A stretch of DNA of 64,000 nucleotides, taken from assembly GCA_010279815.1 (NCBI GenBank), contig QEOQ01000274.1, positions 281,427-345,426 on the forward strand, given 5' to 3'. Made by a program: the position numbers and the translations under genes. The notes beneath the pieces are model-generated. The model ran no database searches. It worked only from the letters and a program-made list of their open reading frames with translations, and was not told the DNA's origin. Position 1 is the first letter of the stretch. Each line of letters opens with the position of its first letter. This DNA is from Brachionus plicatilis. Its lineage: Eukaryota > Rotifera > Eurotatoria > Ploima > Brachionidae. This document shows, in pieces, positions 1 to 12,945 of the stretch.

Positions 1-2947
1 AATATCAAATATTTAAAAAAAAAACAGAAATTTTTGGCCTCTTTTTTTCTTGATTTTTAAATGATTAATAAATTTTTCATTTTTTCTTTGATTGGTAAAA
101 ATTAGGCTTTCATTTGTATATTAATTAATAACAATAAAATAAATAAAATATTCCATTTAAATTAAAAAGTTTGGAGGAATAAAATAAACAAAAGGGAAAT
201 AAACTGAAAAGTTAATAAATGATCAGACAGGAAAATATTTATTAACAATTAAAAAAATCTACAGGAAAAACAGGAAAATAAAAGAAAAGAAATGAATATT
301 AATCAAAAATTGCTAGCGTGTAATCTCTATTGCTCATCACTCATACTGTTCGGAACTTTTTACAATATAAATTAATCATGTATCTATAAATTAACTAGAA
401 GCTACTAGACTAGATATTTAACTCGTCTTTGATAGTCTAAAATGTTAAAAAGAAAACATGTGTCCTTTTCTTTAGAAGACTGATTTGTTAATTTAATGAA
501 TTATAAAGTTTTATAATAAATTATTAAAGTTACTTTTTTTTAATATTATCTTTGTCGCTTTCAATATCATTTTTTTTTCAATAATTTTTTCTTGTTGAAT
601 AGAAATAAATTTCCTCAAATTTTTTTTTTCGGAAAATAAAAGAAATTTTATTTTTTATACAGAAAAATTATAAAATATAACAAAAGAAGTTTTTTAATTA
701 AAAAAATTAATTAAAACTTGTTTTTTATTTCTTGTTATAAAATTATTTAAAATAAAAATGAATTTGTTTTAAATATCAGATAAATTTGAATAAATTTAGA
801 TTAATTTAAAATGCAAATGTAATTAAATTTGATGATTGATTGTTTTTCACAAATATTACTGAAAAAAAATTTAAATTAGAAAATATTCAATCATTGAATC
901 AGTATCATTTTTATAATCCGATACTGATTCGTGAAAATCTTAGAAAAGCTAACTCCATCTTTGTCTATTTAAAAACAGTTTTTATTTTCTCAAACCTTTG
1001 ATCATTTCGTGTTTTAGTCTTTTGTTTTTAAATGCACCATGGTCCTTCAATTGGATTAAAATGGCAACAAAAAAATAGTTTTTTTTGATTAATATTAATA
1101 ATGTGATTGAAAAAATAAATATAATAAAATTAATCACAGCTTCTTTTATCTTATCCAAAATTTTTGATTTTTTTAAACAGCTTTTTTTGGAATTTTTTTT
1201 AAGAGAAAAAAAATTAAAACCTAAAATTTGCCTTTTTATTGAAAAACTTCTATGATAAATTTTTAAATTAAAAATATTTGGAGTCTTCAGTTGTGTTTCT
1301 CATTTAGTTCCTCAAATGTTAAAATTTTCAAAGAACCAAATTAAAAAAATAATGGGACAATATTTTAATCTTTGCTGATAACAAGATGAAATGAAACAAG
1401 AAATTTAGAATTGATTTATTTTTTTATTAAATGTGAACAAAAGTTAAATAAGACAATCGTCTATATGGTATTTTTTTACCAGTTAACTTTTTAAGTTAAG
1501 AACTAATTATTAATAAGCTAAAAAATTGAAAATGTCAAAGAAAATAAATAAACTACTTTTTTCCAAACTTTATATTATTAATCAAAATTGAAAAAATATC
1601 TTTCTGAATACTTAAATAAATTTCGAATGTAACTATGCATTTTTCAATTAAAATTTTTTTGATCACAAAAAATTTCTTCTTTTAATTCTTGGTCTTTTTT
1701 GGTCACAAAAAATGTGATAATAGTCTGGACATGATATCTTTGATCACATAGTCGATATTCCACTTCTTGCTTAAACAAATGTTTCGATTATTCAAGTATA
1801 CCTAAACGATTGTCCATGTATACCAAAAATAAAGCAATTTTTCTATGCCCCTTCTGACCGATTTTTAAATTTTTTAAAGAAATAAAAAATTAGAGAAAAA
1901 AATTGACTTAAAAATTTATTTAAACAACACTCTAAGATTAATAATTAAATTTAATAATTTAAAGATTGAAAAGCAGTCTAGTGTCCCTATCCTTAAGACT
2001 GATAAATACTTCATTTATTAAAAATCTAAAATAAAAATATTCATTTTAAATTTTAGATTATTATGAAATAAAAAAAATTGACATCATCTCTTTTATAAAA
2101 TAGTTTTAAAAATTTTATTCAAATAAAGATATTTTTAGTAACCTTTATTTATTTTTTTATTATTTTTATTCACTAATTTCGAATTAATGATGAAGAGAGT
2201 TTAATTATTCCGAATCTTTTTCAAAAATTAAATAATTTTTTAAATAAAAAAAAAACCTCTTAAATTCTGGCAGATTTAAATTTAAGAATATTTATTCGGA
2301 AAATTTCGACCAAAAAAAGCTAAAAATTTGTGACCAAAATTTCGAGATTAAACAGATAAAAAATTAATTTATCAATGATACAAATTAAAATTTAAACTTT
2401 TATTAATTAAGAATTTGAAATATATTTTGAGTGACATTTTTTGAAACTTCTCTAACAAATTATTGGACCCAACATTTTGAAAAATTTTTTAAATAAATTT
2501 TGATAAAAACTTAAATCAAAAAGCTTTTAAAATTTTTGATTCCAGTTAAATCAGTGAAAAATTTGCAAACAAAATAAACAAAATTTTTGTAATCAATTTT
2601 ATAAATTATCAAGAATTATATGAAACAAAAAATTCTAATCCAAAATTGTTTTATTTACCATTGAACTTTAGTGAAAATTCCTTTTCACCGTTTGAAAAAA
2701 AGAAATTTAATTAATCTAACAAATTATTTTCCAAATTTTAAAAAACAACTTTTACACAAACAAAATTAGAAACCTTTTTTTTTTTATAGAAAGTAGCGAA
2801 TGCCAATTTTTCCATGGAAATGAACATTAATTTTTAATGTCTGAACACAAACTTTTAAATAAACATTTAATAATTAGTCGGAATCAAAAATTTGAGAATA
2901 AAAAAAAATCATAATAATTGGTAAAATTATGAAATTTGCGCTGAACA
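1..2947. other. Gene-free AT-rich intergenic region
   Basis: No coding sequence or RNA gene is recognisable. The DNA is almost pure A/T homopolymer-rich sequence. Two small structures stand out. A perfect 11-bp stem (GAATCAGTATC with GATACTGATTC) lies at 896-930 around a 13-nt loop. At about 1640-1760 there are gatcac/ggtcac motifs and a 'tctggacatga' string resembling the ends of the foldback family found whole at 60932-61313, so this is probably a decayed copy. Confidence 0.5.
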
Positions 2948-3946
2948 ATGAGCCTAGAATCAAGTGGTAGCTACCAAGATTTGAGTGCATCGACTCTCGG
3001 CTTTTTTAATAAGCGAAATTTTGAAGCATCTCGAGCTCTCATAGAAACTCGTAGCGAAAATCAGAAGCCATTTGGCAAACAAAAGCAAATAAGTTCAATT
3101 TGGGACCTTCAGCCTGTAGACTTCAGCGTAAAATTGTACCATCCCAAGCCGCCCAAGCGCAATTCCAGAGATGCCATTAAGCCTTGGACCTACGACAAAT
3201 ACCTGAGGCCCATTCAGTCACAAGACAATCAACAGCCAGAGAAAATTTCCGCGGATAAATCTATAGTAGAGAGCTATTTGAATGAAAACTATGATTTCAA
3301 TAGGCAGCAAAGTGAGGCTGACTTTGAAAAATCTTTCCGAGCGCTCACTCCAAACGGGGCTCGGATTGAAGCGTCCAAGCTAATGGGCTTTAGAGATGGC
3401 CTGGAACAATTCAAAAATCCAAAGCCTCATGACTTTAGAGGAGTATTTTTTGACAATTAAAAATTTTTTTATTTTTTTTTAATTTTATTAAAAATTAAAG
3501 CTAAAAACTTTGATTGGAATGAGTGAATTTCGGACACGATTTGAAAAAGACCCTTTCAAAATCAAATTCCTGTCAAATAGCCTCAATCAAGGTAATTAGC
3601 AAATATTTTTCTTAAATTGTATTTTTAATTGTGCACAGCCTGAAGAAAAATTTTGATCTAAATATTTGAAATTTAAGTGCATGGTCTCGCTGGTGCATTG
3701 ACTTTGCGTGATACAGACCCGGGACTTCAATTGGGCGACAAGGTAAAAAAAGCCGAACCTCATTACGATCCACAATTGGTTTTGCCACGATTGTCATTTC
3801 CCAACAAGTTCAATGGCTACACAAGACACAGACGAAAGGACCGGTCTGTTGAAAGCGCCTTTTGGGACCGGGTCTTGCCCAGGCTCAGTGATCGTCTAAA
3901 CGACACAAGATTCAAGGCATCCATAGACAATTTAGACTCAGAATAA
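2948..3946 (+). CDS. Uncharacterised three-exon protein, about 285 aa
   Basis: Three exons join in phase: 2948-3442 (phase 0 junction, donor GTATTT), 3501-3591 (phase 1, donor GTAATT) and 3678-3946. Introns are 58 and 86 bp. The start is the ATG at 2948, which opens an uninterrupted 165-codon exon. The product is basic and rich in Pro, Asn, Arg and Lys, with no signal peptide and no membrane segment. It includes a WDLQPVDFSVKLYHPKPPKR stretch near residue 50 and, in exon 3, a VHGLAGALTLRDTDPG segment and a C-terminal FWDRVLPRLSDRL segment. I do not recognise the family. The style (no globular-domain signature, scattered aromatic and proline motifs) resembles ciliary or sperm microtubule-inner proteins, but that is only an impression. 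Codon use and the phase-matched junctions support a real gene. Confidence 0.75.
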
Positions 3947-4137
3947 ACATAATTAATTATCTTTAATTTTTCGAAACAAAAAAAATATTTATCTTTTTAT
4001 TTATTTGAAAAAAAAAAAAAAAACCTTTGTATGCATACTTTTAAAATTAAGAAAAAATCGCATGAATTTATGTTTGTTGATGATAATAAAATTTTTTTTT
4101 GTTTTTTTAAATTTTCAATTAAATCAATTTAATTTGC

Positions 4138-7100
4138 ATGGATATTTTGAATTCAAGTCAACACGACGAATGTGTAAATTTAAGTTTTGTTTCATTGCTG
4201 AACACAAAAAATCTTTGGACCAGAAGAACAACGACTTTTGTCTGGTTTCTCTTTCTGATGTGTGGTGCCACCAAGGTATCAGAGATTTTTTTGTCCTCTA
4301 TAGAGCAAATACTCAAGAGAAAATACCAGCCAAAAGCAAACTCAAACCAGCTGAAGGTGTTTTATGATCTGACTATCAGAACAATTGGGTACAACTATTT
4401 CGAAATTCTTTATCCACTGATACATGTGCTGGAAAATGGATTAGCCTCAATAGACTCAGGACATGTAACTCTTATATTGGTAATCTTTTATTATTAATTT
4501 TTTCAATCAATTTTCAATTATATCATATGAAATATGATGTTTTTTTACAGCGTAAAATGATGAATCAAATTTTTTAAATTTTTGATAGATACATTTTTTT
4601 TGGCATGTAATTATCACTTATGTTATTAATATTGAAATAAAAAACAAAATTACTGAACTAAGGAACAAATGTTTTTTTTTATTTCTATTATAATAAAAAA
4701 GGTACATAAATAAAAAAAGTAATACAATTTGTATCAAATTAGAACCAAAATAATTAAATATAGGCAAAAATAATATTCAATTTACTTTTTTTTTGTTTGT
4801 TTGATCCGACTGGTCTACCGCGTTTTTTTTAACTTGGGGTTGTGGAGTAACGGTTAGGGTCTCTACAAGACGAATTTTTTTTGATATTGGCTCTTGTACA
4901 GGCGGTTCGTCCGAATCTGATTCTTCAGATACACTGATACACAAAACATTCACATTTTGAGTTTCATTTGGCTGACGAGTTAAGGCATTGGTTGTATCTT
5001 AAGGGCGACCTGGACGGCGCTTTCTTTCAAGTGGAATGTTCATTGCTATTTCTTTGATATGAAAAAGTTCTTAAAATAAAATTTAGTAAAAGTTTTAGAG
5101 AATTGTTAGGTGAGTAAAAACTTACTTAGCCGAGAACAGACTGCAATCACATGATCATTGAAAATTAATTATTGAAAAAAAGTTTTTTTAGATATATATT
5201 GTTTTAATTAAATCAAATTAGTGTCAAAGAGATAAAACTATTACTAACTTAATCATATTTGACATTATTTAATTTAATTGTACTAACAAAAAATAATTGA
5301 CACTAACATCAGTATTTTTATTCTAGAAAATATTATTTTTGTTTTTTAAAAATATAATACGCGATTTTTTTTATCAGTGAGATAATTTTAATTAAAAAGA
5401 AGAAATCATTTTTATATTTTTTTAAATTGTTTACACCCGGTGTAAAATTTTTCACTAATATTATTATTTTGATTTTTTTTAGATTCAAGAAATTTCTCAG
5501 AAAAACACCAAAAAGATAATATTTAATTGGCACGATTAAATAAAACTAAAATTAATAATTCTTTCTCCGTTTTTATTTAAAAAATTTTAGCGTGAAAAAA
5601 GTTAGCAAACTTTCTTTAAAAATTAAAAAAAAATCAACTTTGAAGAATTCCTTCAAAAATATATCAACTTTAAAATCAATATTAAAATGAATAATTAACA
5701 GTTAAAAAAAAATATTTATCTTTTTATTACATTAAATTAACTTCCTTAAAAATTTTTTTTTTTCCACCTAAATAACTACATGGAACGGAAAAAAAATTCA
5801 AATATTAATTTTGAATTAAAACTGGCTTATTTTTGAAAGGCGATAAAATAAACAATTCATTTTTTTAAAGAATTAAAAATTGATTATATTAATAAAAAAT
5901 TCGGAAATATCAAGAATGTTAAATTTTGACACACAAATGAAAATTTTTTTTTTTTTGTCTGAATAAATGTAAGCATAGTATTTTTATTTAGTTATTTTTT
6001 ATACTTCTTTTGATATTTTTTATTAAATTTATGGTTATTGTAATCAAAATATGGTTTATATAAAAAATATTGGTAATAAAACTAGATTAGTGGAAAAAAA
6101 CTTAATGTGTTTTTAAAAAGTTTAATTAGTGGTATAATTTACTATTTTTGTGATTTGATAATATTTTCGCTCTACAAAAAACTTCAGAATTTTACGAAAA
6201 AAATAAATTATCAATTTAAAAAATTATATTTTTTCGTAGGGCTCGTCAATTTTTGATCTTTTGACAATCACACTACTTGGTATGCTATCTTTTTCAAACA
6301 GCCAAAAACTGAGGATTGAAAATATAAAATTGTTCAATACATGGTCATTGAGTGGTTTATTAAGCCTCTTCTGGTTGTTCAGCATCCTTTTTGTATTTTC
6401 ACCTTTAAAAATCGAATTTTGGGAAGCGATTTTAACACTTTTATTTTTTATTTTTTATCTTATACTTTCGGAGATTATTCAAAAATGTTTGACTCCATGT
6501 AAAGAGTTTGTTCTAAAAAAAACTTCATCAAACACTCTTCTATCCGACCAGCTCCATTACGATCTAGAAAGTATTTTTGAAACAAAATTTAAAATATAAT
6601 TAAAAGCTTATTTTTGAATCCATAGATCTAAATTTTTCCTATGAATCAGCTGAAAAAATTATAAAAGCTATAAATGCAAGTAAAGTTGTCCAAAAGTATT
6701 AAATTCTAAAATTTAATTGTAGAAGTTGAACGCAAACGCCAACTTGTTTACCGAAGCCCAAAAGTTAAAGATGATTGCTCACTATTCGAACCTACTTAAA
6801 AATCACCCATTTACTTTCTACAAAATTAAAGCAATTCAGATGCTGACAGGCAGTAGTGTTGGCTCGTTTGGTAATTTTTTTTTAAAAAATTTAATTTTTT
6901 AAAAAATTTAATTTTTGGAAAAATTTTATTTTTAGCTATAAAAAATGAACTGAAAATTTATCTAAAAGAAAATAATGAATTATTTGGAATTAATGATAAT
7001 GAACATGGATTGGATTTAGCAAAGAATTGTTTTAGTTCCGAATGTCAAACAGACTCAAGTGTGATTGTGGAATTTTCTGCTTGTGTAATGGCTGTTAATC

Positions 7101-10100
7101 CTGCAGAAAATTATTTCCTAGTCACCATAACTAGATCAAGAAATATTGAAATACAAGTTTATTTTATGTTAGTTTAATAAAATAGATTTTTTTCTGAAAA
7201 AAAAATAATTTTTAAAAAAGGCTACGAACTTCAAATGGTTCATTGCACAGTTTTAAGCACTATAAACCTTTGAACAATCTAATCTTTAAATTTGAAGCAA
7301 GTGAATTTGAAAAAAAAATTCCCATTTACTGGATCCCGAACAGCAATTATAAAAGTAGACTAAAAATTTTAGACTTTTTTCACTATTTTAAATTTTTTAA
7401 AGATGGAGACCAGTTTTACCTCCATCTTGATATACATCAAGAATCGTCAAAAATTGCCAGACTGGGTCCAGTGCCAAACTGCATTATATCAGCCATTACC
7501 AATGAATCAAATTCAGCTGAGATTGAATTTTTGGATGTCATGTACTTTTTAGACTCTTTCAACGAAAGCCTAGTTGTCAAACTGGTCAGAAACTTTAGAA
7601 CAAGTGGCAGTATAGCAATAGGATTCAGGATTTTTATCAATGATATTGAAATTGATTTTTTGAATTTTGCTTTTTTTGAAGGTAATTTTTTTTCTTTAGT
7701 AAAGATTTAAAATATTAGATTAAACTGAAGTGCAATTTTTGAACGGAGAAAAAGAAAAACTGGTCAAGATTGGTGGCAAAAGTCTACCAGAGATTGCCAG
7801 TGGAAAATTTAGTCTAAAAATTTTCATCAAAAAAAGTGATTTTGATTGTCGAATCGGTCAAAGAAACGAAGCGATTATATTTGTTCAAATAAATAAAGGT
7901 ATTTCTAGTTTTTCTTTATAGGTTCACATTAATTTTAGGAACTTTGAGATTAATTAATTAATCAAATGGATTAAGTTAAAATATTTTAGAAATAAAAGAA
8001 CAAAATTGAGCTAAATTTCAAAACTGAGTCTAGATTAAAATCAAATTTTGAAAAATAAATGATACAATAAAAAACTTTTTTTTTTCAGTGATGAAAATAA
8101 TTTTAATTGAAACCAATTTAAAGTAAATTTTGTCAATTTTACCACATTTTTTTGTTTACCAAAAATTATTTAAAAAAATTAAAAAAGAGATTTATTATAC
8201 AAATAGAGAGTTTTAGAAATTAAATTTTTTTATGTCAAAAAAATTTTTTTTTCTACATCAAGAATCTGTTGTCCAAAAAGGAGATAACATTTCGTTACTT
8301 AAAAATTTTATTATCTATTAAAGAAATTGGCTATACTAAAACTAATTTACATTATTATTTAAGTGTCGGGTCAATAATGATATGGTTACCTAATTTTTAT
8401 TTGGTCACATATTTTATTTAACATTTAGTTAAAAAAGTTCAATTTTATATGATAAAATATATATTTTTTTTGAGGCCATATAAAAGTTTAGATCCATTAA
8501 CTTATAATCAAAAAAAAAAAAAAATCTTTCGAAATATTACTTCTATAGATGAAGTAAGAAACATTAAAACTTAAAACTCATGATTTGGAATTTTTTTTAT
8601 TTTTAAACTTCTGGTCACATATTTTTGGTGAAGGGTACTGGTGGCATAATATGTGACCAACTGGTCACCTATCACTATAAGAAGAATTAAAGCAAAAATT
8701 GTTCTAAAAATAAAAAAGTATAAAATTAGAAAATAAACGAAAAAAAAATAAGAAGAAAGTAAAAAATTAAGCAAAACCTTATTTTAATAGCAGAAAATTA
8801 TTTGAAGAAATTAAATATTTAAATTTTTATGAATATTTTTTCAAAAGATCGAGAAAGAAAACTTAATAAAATACTTGACGCGATAAAAGCAGAAAATTCA
8901 ATCGATGCCAAAAAACTGAGTCTAAAGGATCAATTTGTGCAAGCATTGAGTGTAAACAATGGTGATTTGAATAACTCTAATTTTAATGATTACTTTTTGC
9001 ATCTAATTTTTTTACCTTGGAAAGTAATAAAATTACTGACAATTTATTTTTATAATTTATAAAATTTACTTTTTAAGATTTTGTTTTCTTTTGTTCCACC
9101 TGTGGACATTCTAAATGGCTGGCTAACACTTATAATATCAACTCTAATTAGTTCGATACTAATACGTTCAATTGTGCACGAATCTATTCTATTTGGTTGT
9201 TTGATTGGGGTTGATAGTACAACTACATTTTTCATGTAAAATTTTTTTAAAATTTTGTTCCGGTGTGAATTTCAGAACCAATTTTACAGGCCAAAAATTT
9301 ATATTAGAATATATTTTGTTTTTTTTCAAAAATTTATATTTTTTCGTTAGGTTTTAATAATGCAGAAATTAAGAGAAAAAATTTTCAAAAATTATTAATT
9401 AAAAAAATCAATTTCTGAAAAAAAATTAAATTTTTATTTTTATTTTACAAAAAATGATTTTTTAAATTTTTGAACAATTTTCATTGAGTATCAAATCGGC
9501 GATTTTATTTAAAAAAATTTAAAATTTTTATTTTAGACTCATTCCTTTGGCCTTAGGCATTCCGGCAAGTAAACTATGTTAAAAACAACTTTTTATTTTA
9601 ATAAAATGAATTTATTACAGAAAGTGATAAGTTTTAGAAATTGTTTTTTGATAGAAGATTATGAAAATTCTTATTTGATAATGTTGGCCAGAATTTCAGT
9701 CAATGTACTGTTTGGTCTTGGATTTCCATGGTCATTGGCAGCTGTATTTTCAAAGATAAAAGTAAGAAGTCAATATTTTTATTATTTTTGTATTTTAATA
9801 TGTGAACTGTGTAATTAAAATTAGGAGTATTAGTAGTACTGCTGGGCCTATAGGGGTTAAGCTTTAGCAGATATGGCAGTAAAATTAACTATTTTAAATA
9901 ATTTTTGTTTGATCATCTTTCTTTACTTTTGTTTTAAAATTAAATGTCTTTTCGATTAAACGTCATCCCTAGTGCCTTTAAAAGATAATTTGACTCTTAT
10001 TTTTATTAGATATAAGTTTTGTACTATAAGAAATTGAAGTTATCTAAAAAAACTATGGAATTTTTACTTAATGAAAGAATTGACAATTTATTTTATTTAC

Positions 10101-11062
10101 TTGACAAGATTTTTTTGGTAATTTTTACCGAATATTCCGTAAGCTTACGTAAAAAAATAGAAATTAAGGTAATTTTACGTAAAATTACGAAATTTAGTAA
10201 TCTTCAAAAGGTTTAAAATTTATTTTTAGTTTTTAAAAATAATTTAGTTTTGATTAGGTAATGCCTACAGTAATTTATGGAAATCGTGATTGATCAGATA
10301 TTTGAAATAAATTTTGAATATTAAATATTTAACTTTTTTTTTTTTTTTACTTATTTTCACCTTTCTTTACTATTTTTTACTGGAAGAAAAATATGAATTT
10401 ACAAAAAATTTCGTAATTTCTACTTTTTAACGGAAGTTTACGTCATTTTCCGTAAAAATTACCAAAAACATCGTGGTAAAAATCATAAAAACCTAATGGT
10501 TTCTCATATTTACAAAATTTTTATAATTTTACAATACTGTACAATATTGTATACTCTTTTTAAAAATTATTGTTTTTAAATTAGATGAAAAAAAAAGCTT
10601 TAATTTAAATAGGGACATTTAAGATCATTAAGAAATAAGACATTTTTGATTTTAGTCCTTAATGAGATTATCAAAAAAATTTTCCAGATTTTTTTCTTTT
10701 TATAACAACTTAATTTGTGATATAAAAAAATTTTCAAATTAAAAAAAAAAATTAGCCATAGTTCACATATTCACAAAATCTTTTATTATTTTTTTACATA
10801 AAACCTTTTATAAAAGGGAACAGATATTCAGATGGCGTCAAACAATCTTCAAGTTCAAATATTTTTATTTGTCTTCATTTATTTGATTTGTTATGGATTT
10901 TTGTGTGCAAGAAGAAATTTGAAATTATTCGGAAATTGTGAATTTGGAGGATACGATTACGCGCGATTTTTTTCAGCACTTTTACTCATCCTTCTTTTAT
11001 TTTGTGTTATCTGTTTTATTTTGCTAGTTTCATTAGGAGTATTTATAATAAATATTTATTAA
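4138..11062 (+). CDS. SLC8: SLC8/NCX-type sodium/calcium exchanger homologue with degenerate ion-binding sites
   Basis: Approximate exons: 4138-4479, 6240-6570, 6626-6684, 6723-6870, 6936-7167, 7221-7681, 7731-7898, 8848-9023, 9078-9234, 9537-9568, 9625-9761, 10832-11062; about 820 aa. The order follows animal Na+/Ca2+ exchangers: first alpha repeat (FEILYPLIHVL, then GSSIFDLLTI), helix and WEAILTLLFF, the cytosolic loop with FYKIKAIQMLTG, Calx-beta-like segments (exons 5-7), LKDQFVQALS, the FVPPVDILNGW helix, second alpha repeat (LALGIPA... SVNVLFGLGFPW), and the C-terminal helices. SLC8 proteins export Ca2+ for Na+ across the plasma membrane. Here one acidic residue survives in the first alpha repeat, but the GSSAPE, GTSVPD and GNVTGSN consensus motifs are gone, so transport is doubtful. 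The exon 3/4 junction (near 6684-6723) and the N-terminus are uncertain; no signal peptide is seen, so an upstream exon may be missing. Confidence 0.85.
4795..5160 (-). pseudogene. Transposase C-terminal relic with SWIM-like zinc finger (MULE-type), inside SLC8 intron 1
   Basis: Read on the minus strand, 5160 downwards gives a NDHVIAVCSRL segment like the second half of a SWIM zinc finger. A short intron follows (donor GTAAGT, acceptor at about 5071), then a basic tail with KRRPGRP, an acidic SEESDSDEPP stretch and a second GRP motif. A TAA directly after the first GRP and a frameshift before the second break the frame. SWIM fingers followed by GRP (AT-hook-like) tails are typical of Mutator-like transposase C-termini. 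It is antisense to the host gene and spliced out with the 1.76-kb first intron. Confidence 0.55.
7899..8847. other. 949-bp SLC8 intron with ggtcacat motifs
   Basis: This is the interval between the exon ending at 7898 and the acceptor CAAAAG at 8847. It contains no coding signal. Repeated ggtcacat/atgtgacc motifs at about 8400-8410 and 8612-8668 suggest a decayed inverted-repeat element. Confidence 0.4.
10111..10468. repeat. Inverted-repeat element (ACGTAA family) in last SLC8 intron
   Basis: The left end (TTTTTTTGGTAATTTTTACC at about 10111) and the right end (GTAAAAATTACCAAAAA ending near 10468) are inverted copies. Internal TTTACGTAAAATTACG motifs occur on both arms. The same ACGTAA-rich signature recurs near 29320-29520, at 34099-34521 and at 44433-44790. 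It accounts for much of the 1.07-kb intron 9762-10831. Confidence 0.5.
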
Positions 11063-11119
11063 ATAAAAGAGAAGAGCCATCTTTTTTTAAATAAAAGAAT
11101 GAAAACTTTTTTATTTTAT

Positions 11120-11290
11120 TAAACTAGAGGTATTCGGGGAGAAAAGCACAGGTCAGCCAAACAATTCACAAGGATCAGTCAAAGAGAACACTTTTTGTCG
11201 AATAGAGTGGTAGACAATTGGAATAAACACAAAGAACAGTTTTATTATAAAATTTGCAATGGATCTATCAAGTAACTCAAGCAAAAAAAA
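11120..11290 (+). pseudogene. LINE reverse-transcriptase ORF2 C-terminal fragment
   Basis: One frame reads QREHFLSNRVVDNWN, the conserved C-terminal signature of non-LTR retrotransposon ORF2 proteins ('F..NRV...WN'). The reading ends at a stop about 20 codons later (near 11273). No start, endonuclease or RT core is present, so this is a 5'-truncated relic. It lies only 60 bp after the exchanger stop codon. Confidence 0.55.
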
Positions 11291-12344
11291 AAGTCGCCTA
11301 ACTAGTCTTAGCCACGCTAAAAGAAAGAACTGAGACTTTTAGTTAAGGCCAGTCGATATAAATACACAACTCTGTTAAAAAAGTTTTTTAGGTTCAGCTG
11401 GATTGAAGTGTTCGAGTTGGAGGAACTTCACTTTCTGATGGCAGATAGTTAGATGAGGATCAAATTAAGTTAAAGATCATATTTCTAGGATGACATAAGT
11501 CTATTAAATTTTAACTAAATACATTTTTAATATTCTATCAATTATTTTGATTAGTTTGATTTAAATAAATATTTTAAATTATAAAATAAAAATTTAACAT
11601 AAAATTCCTCATCATTTTTACACAAAAAATTCTAAAAAATATGCTCTTTTATAATGCTGACATCTCTTAAATTCAACCACATAATTTACTATGTTTAGCT
11701 TTTTTTATAGACGAACAAATTGTTTTAGGAAGCACCAAAGACCTTGGATCGGATTAATTTCAAAGTGATTCTTAGGAATATATTTTAAATTGGTTCCATG
11801 TTTTTTCGCACAAGTAAAAAGCTTTTTAGATCAACTAAAAAGTAGTTGAAGCAAACAGAAAAAAATGCAAGCTATGGTTCTAAGATAAATATTTATTTTA
11901 GTAGAAGATCAAATGAAAAATATCAAGAACATTTAAAAATTTATATTACTAAGCTTTGATAAAATATATTTGAAAATTAAAAAGAACTTTTTAATATTTG
12001 TCTACATTTAATAGAAAATATAATTTAAAATACTATTTTAGCAATATATAGGTGAATTTTTGATTAAAAAAATTTGAAAAACAAAAAGGCCGATAGTAAA
12101 AGTTCACCACAAATTTATTAAATCTAGAACAAATATTATATGAATTATAACAAAAATATTAAAAACAACACAAATGATGAATATCAGAACAAATTTAATA
12201 TTTTATTAACAGAAAATAAAAATGTTGCACATAAATGAAAAAAATGTAACAGATATATTAGAATAATCACTAATCAATTAAAAAATTAACTATCTGAGTT
12301 AATTAATAATTAATTGAGTGATTTAATTAACTTAATGTATATTT

Positions 12345-12900
12345 TTTCTGTATAAAACAGATAGAAATGTGGATTGCAATGCGTAATGCAGCGATACTTA
12401 AGGAACTTAGAAGATTGTTTAAAAATGTGGAGGCTGAAAACATCTGGATTAAAATGTTCATATAATATATATCAAAAAAATCACAAAAGTAAAGAAGAAC
12501 TAAATCTACAAATCTTTGGAGAAAAGATTGTAAGGGATCAAAATCCAAAATATTTAGGAGTTATCCTAGACTCAAATATGAGCATTAAGCCTTATGTTAA
12601 ACACATAAGAGTAAAATGCCTAAAAAAATGAATATTTTAAAGATTTTAAACAATAAAAAATGGAAAATTCCAGCAACTGTAAAATTAACAATTTATTTTT
12701 CGCTAGTACGCTCAAACATAGATTACGGTAGTATACTATTTGTTCATATTTCAGAATATTTTAAGCAACGACTTTAAGGTATTCAATACTCTTGTCTTCG
12801 TTTGATCCTTAAAAAACCCTTTGCTTACTCAAGCTCACTAATGCATGAAGAACTTAAAATAAAAACTTTAATCGAAAGGTATTAAAATCTACTCAATAAT
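12345..12900 (+). pseudogene. Non-LTR retrotransposon reverse-transcriptase fragment, broken
   Basis: The frame at 12374-12631 contains PKYLGVILDSNMSIKPYVKH, the post-catalytic motif of LINE reverse transcriptases ('YLGV.LD..L....H'). It continues after a frameshift with KLTIYFSLVRSNIDYGSILF, the next conserved block ('...SL..Y..pvw'), then a RLILKK segment, each broken by stops. The FADD catalytic box is absent, so only the thumb/C-terminal part remains. Strand and position are consistent with the fragment at 11120-11290 being debris of the same family, but they are not collinear. Confidence 0.7.
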
Positions 12901-12945
12901 TATATAGACAAATCCCTTGTGCAGAATACGATGATTATTAACTTA

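Noticed and set aside
895..932. Perfect 11-bp stem as a terminator or RNA gene
   Set aside because: An isolated short hairpin in eukaryotic intergenic DNA with no adjacent gene; no function can be supported.
4005..4367. 120-codon plus-strand ORF overlapping the first exchanger exon
   Set aside because: A different frame from the exon at 4138-4479 that matches SLC8; starts in a poly-A run.
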